Source: Acidobacteriota bacterium (GTDB lineage Bacteria; Acidobacteriota; Terriglobia; Bryobacterales; Bryobacteraceae). Taken from it: a DNA stretch of 64,000 bases. The position numbers and the translations under genes were made by a program. The notes below the pieces were generated by a model. That model did not search any database and was not told the DNA's origin. It saw only the letters and a list, made by a program, of their open reading frames with translations. Below are positions 59,607 to 64,000 of this stretch, one piece after another. Position 1 is the stretch's first letter. Each line of letters begins with the position of its first letter. The stretch is from positions 28,791-92,790 of the forward strand of contig JACQZR010000039.1 of the NCBI GenBank assembly GCA_016213775.1, given 5' to 3'.

Positions 59607-59670
59607 GAGCCGCGCGCGCAAAGGGAGCGGTCCGGAGAATTCGAATTCTTCGCAGGCTCCTGCGCGGCTC
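59607..59670. terminator. Nested hairpin between sigma operon and GH27
   Basis: Outer arms GAGCCGCGC (59607-59615) and GCGCGGCTC (59662-59670) are perfectly complementary 46 bases apart and enclose the perfect 14-base palindrome AGAATTCGAATTCT (59636-59649). Placed between two convergent genes, so a bidirectional terminator is the simplest reading. Confidence 0.5.
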
Positions 59671-59672
59671 GG

Positions 59673-61187
59673 TTACCGTGCCAACCGAACCATCCTCACT
59701 CCGTGACGCTCGATGGTGAAGCCCACCTCGCTGTCACCGGTTCCGATATCCTTCTGCCGCCAGACATCGCGCACGCGTTTTCTGCCAGTCAGGTGCAGAT
59801 CGGCCCAACTCGCCGACACTTTGCGTGGCTGCTCGGACAGATTAAACAACCCCACTGCCACCAGACCGCCGGCCAACGGCTTGGCGAGAACGAACTCATC
59901 CTCCGTCCGCCGGACGACGCGCGCCTGTTTCCCCAGCGCGTCCTGATTCACATCGATCACTTCCGAGTTGCACAGGATGTTCAAGGTGAACGGGTCGAGG
60001 TGGCCCATATCGCCGGAGAAGAACAGCGGGGAAGCCATCAGAGACCACATGGACATGTAGCTATACTGCTCGCCCGCAGTGAGCGCGGTCCTCTTGGGAG
60101 GGCTCTTGATATCGCGGGCGTTCCCGATCACGCCAATGAGGATGTAGTCAGGGTCGTTCCACTTGCCCGGCCCGGCGTACTCACTCAGAACCGCGTTTTT
60201 GAAGGCGATGGAGTAGAACCCCGGGAGCCGGGTGTCTTTCTCGAGCCCCAGGTCGCCAGTGGTGCGCCACGATTGGCCGCCGCTTTCCGGCGCCCACTTC
60301 CAGACATCGGACATGCCGTACTGGCACAGGTTGAGGTGAATATCGCGGTCCTGGCGCTTCAACAATTCGCCCATCAGGTCATAGGGCTTGCGCCGTGCCG
60401 CCACGGTGGGGGTGCGGTCGATAGTGCCGTAGGAACACCAGTCATACTTCAACAGATCGAAGCCCCACTCGGCGAAAACACGCGCATCTTCCGCTTCATG
60501 TTGATATGACCCGGTGTATTTGGCGCAGGTCAGCGGGCCGGGCGAGGAATAGATTCCGGCTTTCAGCCCTTTGGCATGGATGTAGGCCGTGAGCCCTTTC
60601 ATGTCGGGAAAGCGCCCGTTAGGAGCAATCGCGCCGTTTGCATCGCGCGCCGGCCCGTTCAGTGACGGATCAGGTGACCCCGGCTTGGACATCCAGCAAT
60701 CGTCGATGCTCACGTAGGAGTATCCGAAGTCCGCCATTCCGGACGCCACCATCGCATCTGCGGCCTGGCGAAAGAGCTGGTCGGAAACACCGTGGTAGTG
60801 GGTGTACCAATGGTTCCAGCCCATCGGGGGCGTCAAGGAAATCGTATCGCCAATACGCAGTTCCAGGCGCCGTTCGCTCTTTCCGTGGCGATTCCGCGCC
60901 TCCAACCGCAAGACGACAGAGCGGGGTTGGTCCGGGGCCTTGCCACTCAGAATTCCATTCACCGGATCGAGCGTGAGGGAAGGCGGCAACCCGCTGACTC
61001 GAAACGTCAGCGGACGCTCCCCGGTGCAAGGGATCCGGTAGAGAAACGGTTTCCCTGGACGGCTACCATAGACGAGTGCTCCGTGAATCCGCGGAGCCTT
61101 GGATGGCGGCGGGGTAAGAATGGGAAAATCCTCGCCAAAGCAGACACCCAAGCAGATGAACAGAAACAGAAATGATCGCGGCGGCAT
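59673..61187 (-). CDS. GH27 alpha-galactosidase with N-terminal Ig-like domain
   Basis: 504 residues with a signal peptide (RSFLFLFICLGVCFG). Residues 25-125 are a putative Ig domain (FRVSGLPPSLTLDPVNGILS); residues 130-420 are the GH27 barrel: TPPMGWNHWYTHYHG, YVSIDDCWM, the nucleophile Asp in LLKYDWCSYG and the acid/base in SWRTTGDLG. It hydrolyses terminal alpha-galactose or N-acetylgalactosamine outside the cytoplasm. A C-terminal beta-sandwich closes the chain. The start at 61187 is 63 bases from the divergent isomerase gene. Confidence 0.94.
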   Translation of the reverse strand: MPPRSFLFLFICLGVCFGEDFPILTPPPSKAPRIHGALVYGSRPGKPFLYRIPCTGERPLTFRVSGLPPSLTLDPVNGILSGKAPDQPRSVVLRLEARNRHGKSERRLELRIGDTISLTPPMGWNHWYTHYHGVSDQLFRQAADAMVASGMADFGYSYVSIDDCWMSKPGSPDPSLNGPARDANGAIAPNGRFPDMKGLTAYIHAKGLKAGIYSSPGPLTCAKYTGSYQHEAEDARVFAEWGFDLLKYDWCSYGTIDRTPTVAARRKPYDLMGELLKRQDRDIHLNLCQYGMSDVWKWAPESGGQSWRTTGDLGLEKDTRLPGFYSIAFKNAVLSEYAGPGKWNDPDYILIGVIGNARDIKSPPKRTALTAGEQYSYMSMWSLMASPLFFSGDMGHLDPFTLNILCNSEVIDVNQDALGKQARVVRRTEDEFVLAKPLAGGLVAVGLFNLSEQPRKVSASWADLHLTGRKRVRDVWRQKDIGTGDSEVGFTIERHGVRMVRLAR

Positions 61188-61238
61188 CTCAATCCCATGA
61201 GCATTTCAGCCACCAAACTCCCGGCAACCGTTCTGATG

Positions 61239-61244
61239 GATAAT
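61239..61244 (+). promoter_or_regulatory. GATAAT -10-like box 6 bases before ATG
   Basis: GATAAT-GTATGT-ATG 61251, with no Shine-Dalgarno. It fits the recurring leaderless layout in this window. Confidence 0.4.
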
Positions 61245-61250
61245 GTATGT

Positions 61251-62408
61251 ATGCGATCGAGTCTCCTCCTGCTCTCTCTTGGTGCGTTCGGCCTTTGGGC
61301 GGCCGACATCACTACCGTCGAAGAGATTGTCGCCAAGATCAATGGCGACATCATCACCCGTACCGAACTGAGCCGTACGCGCAAGCAATATGAGGACGAA
61401 CTGCGGCAAAGACGTATCACCGGCGCCGACTTCACCAAAGCCATGAGGGACCGCGAAGGGCTCATCCTGCGCGACCGCATCGACCAACTCCTGCTCGTCC
61501 AGAAGGGCAAGGACATGAGCATCAGTGTCGATGGCGACATCTCGAAGCAGATGGCGGAGATTCAGAAGCGTTCCGGCATTGCCGATTCCGACAAGTTCCA
61601 GTCGTGGGTGAAGGAACAGCTCGGGATGCCGTTTGAGGACTACAAGAATGAGATGCGGAACCAGATCCTCACCGACCGCGTGGTGAGGCAGGAAGTGATG
61701 GGCTCGATCAACATTCCGCGAGCGGAGGTCCGCAAGTACTACGAAGAGCACAAAGCCGAATTCAAGCGCGAGGAACAGATTTTCCTTGCGGAGATCTTCC
61801 TTTCCACGCAAGGCAAAGACGCCGCCGCCACAGCCGCAATTGAAAAGAAGGCCAAGGACCTGGTTGCCCGCGCGCGGAAGGGCGAGAAGTTCCCGGAACT
61901 GGCTCGCGACAACTCTGATTCACAAACGGCCAAGGAAGGCGGCGATTTGGGCGCCTGGAAGAAGGGGCAGCTCAGCGCCGATCTCGAAGCGCTGGTATGG
62001 GATAAGGACCGCAACCACGTCATCGAACCGGTGAAGCGCACTTCCCCGGACGGGTTCCTCATTCTGAAAGTGGTGGAACGACACCAGGCCGGGCAGGCGT
62101 CGTTTGAGGATGTGGAAGGGGAAATCAACAACCGGCTGATGGGTCCGCTGTTCGAACCCAAGATGCGCGAGTACCTCACCAAGCTCCGCACCACCGCCTT
62201 TCTGGAAATCAAAACCGGGTTCATCGATGCCGGCGCGGCCCCTGGCAAAGACACCACATGGAAGGACCCCGCGCAGTTGAAGCCGGAAACCGTCTCGAAG
62301 GCGGAAGTCGCCAGCAAGACGCATCGCAAGCGTCTGCTGAAGATCGTGCCTCTGCCGTTCACCAAGACCGGCGGAGACACGGCTTCCTCGAAGACGGTTC
62401 GCAAGTAG
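61251..62408 (+). CDS. PpiC-type periplasmic peptidyl-prolyl isomerase (SurA-like)
   Basis: 385 residues: signal peptide (RSSLLLLSLGAFGLWAAD), a SurA N-terminal chaperone-like domain (VAKINGDIITRTELSRTRK, residues 25-180) and a parvulin domain (about 190-300: FLAEIFLSTQGKDAAAT, GGDLGAWKKGQLSADLEALV). It should assist folding of outer-membrane proteins, in keeping with the two large receptors and the OmpA-like protein here. ATG 61251 begins the signal peptide; the upstream frame is promoter DNA. It leads into the YhaM-like gene, 51 bases on. Confidence 0.92.
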   Translation: MRSSLLLLSLGAFGLWAADITTVEEIVAKINGDIITRTELSRTRKQYEDELRQRRITGADFTKAMRDREGLILRDRIDQLLLVQKGKDMSISVDGDISKQMAEIQKRSGIADSDKFQSWVKEQLGMPFEDYKNEMRNQILTDRVVRQEVMGSINIPRAEVRKYYEEHKAEFKREEQIFLAEIFLSTQGKDAAATAAIEKKAKDLVARARKGEKFPELARDNSDSQTAKEGGDLGAWKKGQLSADLEALVWDKDRNHVIEPVKRTSPDGFLILKVVERHQAGQASFEDVEGEINNRLMGPLFEPKMREYLTKLRTTAFLEIKTGFIDAGAAPGKDTTWKDPAQLKPETVSKAEVASKTHRKRLLKIVPLPFTKTGGDTASSKTVRK

Positions 62409-62459
62409 AAAGGAATTTCCGGCGTGCCGGCGGCTACGACGCCGAGGCCGCATACCTCC

Positions 62460-63617
62460 ATGAAGTCTCCCTATGTGACCGAGCTCCAGCCTGGGCAGGT
62501 TATCAACACCACCTTTCTCGTCTCCTACAAAGATATCCGCCAGAAGAAGACCGGGGAGCCTTATCTTTCCCTCACATTAACCGATCGCACGGGTGATCTT
62601 GACGCAAAAATGTGGGATAACGCCGAGGAGGTGATGAACACATTCTCCCGGGATGATTTCGTTAAGATCCGCGGGCTGACGCAAATTCACCAGAACCGTT
62701 TGCAGCTCACTGTCCAGAAACTGCAGAGGGTAGAGGAATCAGCGGTTGACGCCGCCGATTACTTCCCATGCGCAGGCCGTGATCCGGAGGAGATGTTCTC
62801 AGAACTGGCGTCGATATTGGCGGGAATCACCAATCCTCACCTCAAAGAGCTTGCCGATTCCTTTCTCAGCGATACTTCGATCACGAAGCTGTTCAAGTTA
62901 GCCCCGGCTGCTAAGTCGATGCATCACGCCTACCTCAGCGGGTTACTGGAACACGTACTGTCGATGGCGAATATAGCCCGGATGGTGGCACCTCACTATA
63001 AGGTGGATCTGGATCTGTTATTGATCGGCGTGCTGCTGCACGACATCGGCAAGATTCACGAACTAACTTATGACCGGAGTTTTGGATACTCGATCGAGGG
63101 GCATTTGCTCGGTCATATGCACATCGCCATTCGCATGCTCGATGACAAACTCCGCACCCTGTCCGGCTTCCCGCAACACCTTCGCTGGCTGATCGAGCAT
63201 ATGATCCTCTCTCACCACGGACAGCTCGAGTTCGGCTCGCCGAAACTGCCGCAATTTGCGGAGGCTTTACTACTACACCACATCGATAATCTTGACTCCA
63301 AGATGGAAGCTCTGCGATACTCTGTGGAAAAGGATCGTTCCCTGGAAGGGTTTCTAACGGGATATAATCCTGCCCTCGAGAGACAGATCCTACGGAAAGA
63401 GAAGTTCCTACTACAAATAGAGAACTCCGCAGCACCTGCGACATTGGTAGGAGTTACAAAGCCGCCCGAGACGGTTAAGCCCGAGCCTCCACGAAGACAG
63501 CCGTCGCTTTCGCCGTTCGGGGCGCAACTACGGTCGGCTCTGGAGGAGCCAGATGCAACAGCCTCAGGCATGCGGAAGGACACGGGACAGCAGAAGGACG
63601 CAGGGGAAAAAAGGTGA
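62460..63617 (+). CDS. YhaM-like 3'-5' exoribonuclease with HD domain
   Basis: 385 residues (397 from the alternative GTG 62424). Residues 1-95 are an OB-fold (KTGEPYLSLTLTDRTGDLDA); residues 145-300 are an HD phosphohydrolase: HHAYLSGLLEHVLSM, then GVLLHDIGKIHEL with the catalytic His-Asp, and MILSHHGQLEFGSPK. This is the YhaM plan, a Mn-dependent 3'-5' exonuclease on RNA and single-stranded DNA. The last 60 residues are Pro- and Glu-rich and variable. ATG 62460 has a GAGG some 14 bases upstream, GTG 62424 an AAAGGA 10 bases upstream; homologues start at the MKSPYV residues. Confidence 0.9.
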   Translation: MKSPYVTELQPGQVINTTFLVSYKDIRQKKTGEPYLSLTLTDRTGDLDAKMWDNAEEVMNTFSRDDFVKIRGLTQIHQNRLQLTVQKLQRVEESAVDAADYFPCAGRDPEEMFSELASILAGITNPHLKELADSFLSDTSITKLFKLAPAAKSMHHAYLSGLLEHVLSMANIARMVAPHYKVDLDLLLIGVLLHDIGKIHELTYDRSFGYSIEGHLLGHMHIAIRMLDDKLRTLSGFPQHLRWLIEHMILSHHGQLEFGSPKLPQFAEALLLHHIDNLDSKMEALRYSVEKDRSLEGFLTGYNPALERQILRKEKFLLQIENSAAPATLVGVTKPPETVKPEPPRRQPSLSPFGAQLRSALEEPDATASGMRKDTGQQKDAGEKR

Positions 63618-63620
63618 GAG

Positions 63621-64000
63621 ATGAGTCAGGCGCGACCGCCGAAGGAAATTCCGCCGCCGCTTGAGCTGGAATGTCTGAAGGCACTTTGGCAACTGGGTGA
63701 AGCGAACGTTCGGAGTGTTCGATCGCAGTTGGAACCTCGCCGCAGACTTGCTTACACAACAGTGATGACGCTGCTGGACCGCCTTTCCCGCAAAGGTGGG
63801 GTGTCGCGGCGCAAGTCGGGGCGGGCTTTCCTTTATACAGCCATTCTGGACCGCGAGACCATGCGACGCAAGGCGATTCGCGAGCTGACCGACAGCCTGT
63901 TTGAAGGAAACAGTGATTTGCTGCGCTCGTATCTCAACAACCATCAGCCGCCTGCGGCAACACCAGCGTCGCCCACCGTGGAGGTTGGCCTGGATACGAC
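63621..64000 (+). CDS. BlaI/MecI/CopY-family repressor, partial
   Basis: The first 126 residues lie in the window; the gene continues off the right edge. ELECLKALWQLGEANVRSVR and YTTVMTLLDRLSRKG form the winged helix of BlaI/MecI repressors and the YTAILDRETMRRKAI segment the dimerisation part. AAGGTGAG lies before ATG 63621, 3 bases after the YhaM-like stop. Relatives pair with a BlaR1-type membrane metalloprotease, which would be expected next. Likely regulates a beta-lactam or envelope-stress response. Confidence 0.9.
   Translation, partial: MSQARPPKEIPPPLELECLKALWQLGEANVRSVRSQLEPRRRLAYTTVMTLLDRLSRKGGVSRRKSGRAFLYTAILDRETMRRKAIRELTDSLFEGNSDLLRSYLNNHQPPAATPASPTVEVGLDT

Overview
The window reads as chromosomal DNA of an Acidobacteriota, probably a Bryobacterales/Solibacter-type soil organism (inference). 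The basis is the roughly 60% GC coding style, two giant Oar-like TonB-dependent receptors with an N-terminal carboxypeptidase-regulatory domain, a Ser/Thr kinase fused to a PD40 propeller, a tricorn-type S41 protease, a PEP-CTERM protein, secreted GH95/GH27/DUF1080 enzymes and small PIN/RHH and DUF5615/DUF433 toxin-antitoxin pairs. No rRNA, tRNA, CRISPR, prophage or IS element was seen. Coding density is high, and genes are often chained by ATGA or TGATG overlaps.

Layout. 0-3.5 kb: end of a secreted protein, an ArsR-methyltransferase fusion divergent from ahcY, and a GT2 glycosyltransferase. 3.5-8.5 kb (minus): a tight four-gene operon of YbdK-type carboxylate-amine ligase (with a one-base frameshift), M29-like aminopeptidase, ATP-grasp-like protein and exported amidase. 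8.65-12.1 kb: TonB receptor 1. 12.1-14.4 kb (minus): esterase, a second ATP-grasp enzyme and a Uma2 protein. 14.4-18.8 kb: operon of an active M16 peptidase, an inactive M16 partner and a LolA-like protein. 18.8-27.2 kb: PEP-CTERM protein, Gln-rich DUF4175 protein, degenerate nucleoside hydrolase, duplicated cupin, a small Cys protein, mutM and a SAM-hydrolysing DUF62 protein. 27.2-31.7 kb: cysteine desulfurase, mnmA, MTA phosphorylase and a GT9-like protein.

31.8-38.6 kb: kinase, two exported proteins of unknown function and two back-to-back toxin-antitoxin pairs. 38.7-48.2 kb: TonB receptor 2 divergent from a carboxypeptidase-regulatory repeat protein, then GH95 fucosidase, a lipocalin-like small protein and a DUF1080 hydrolase, suggesting a glycan-use locus. 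48.3-53.9 kb: a short RNase III-domain protein, tricorn-like protease, and an HTH/molybdate-binding-type regulator divergent from modA. 54-59.6 kb: a 1000-residue OmpA/PKD/Ig-repeat outer-membrane protein, then ECF sigma factor, anti-sigma factor and an exported protein. 59.7-64 kb: GH27, PpiC-type isomerase, YhaM-like nuclease and the start of a BlaI-family repressor.

The most interesting content is (i) the ligase/peptidase/ATP-grasp/amidase operon with the nearby ATP-grasp/esterase pair, which looks like an uncharacterised peptide-type small-molecule pathway; (ii) the ArsR-methyltransferase/ahcY regulatory junction, where an inverted repeat overlaps two divergent promoters; and (iii) a recurring -10 box placed 6-7 bases before the start codon in at least six genes, pointing to leaderless transcripts.
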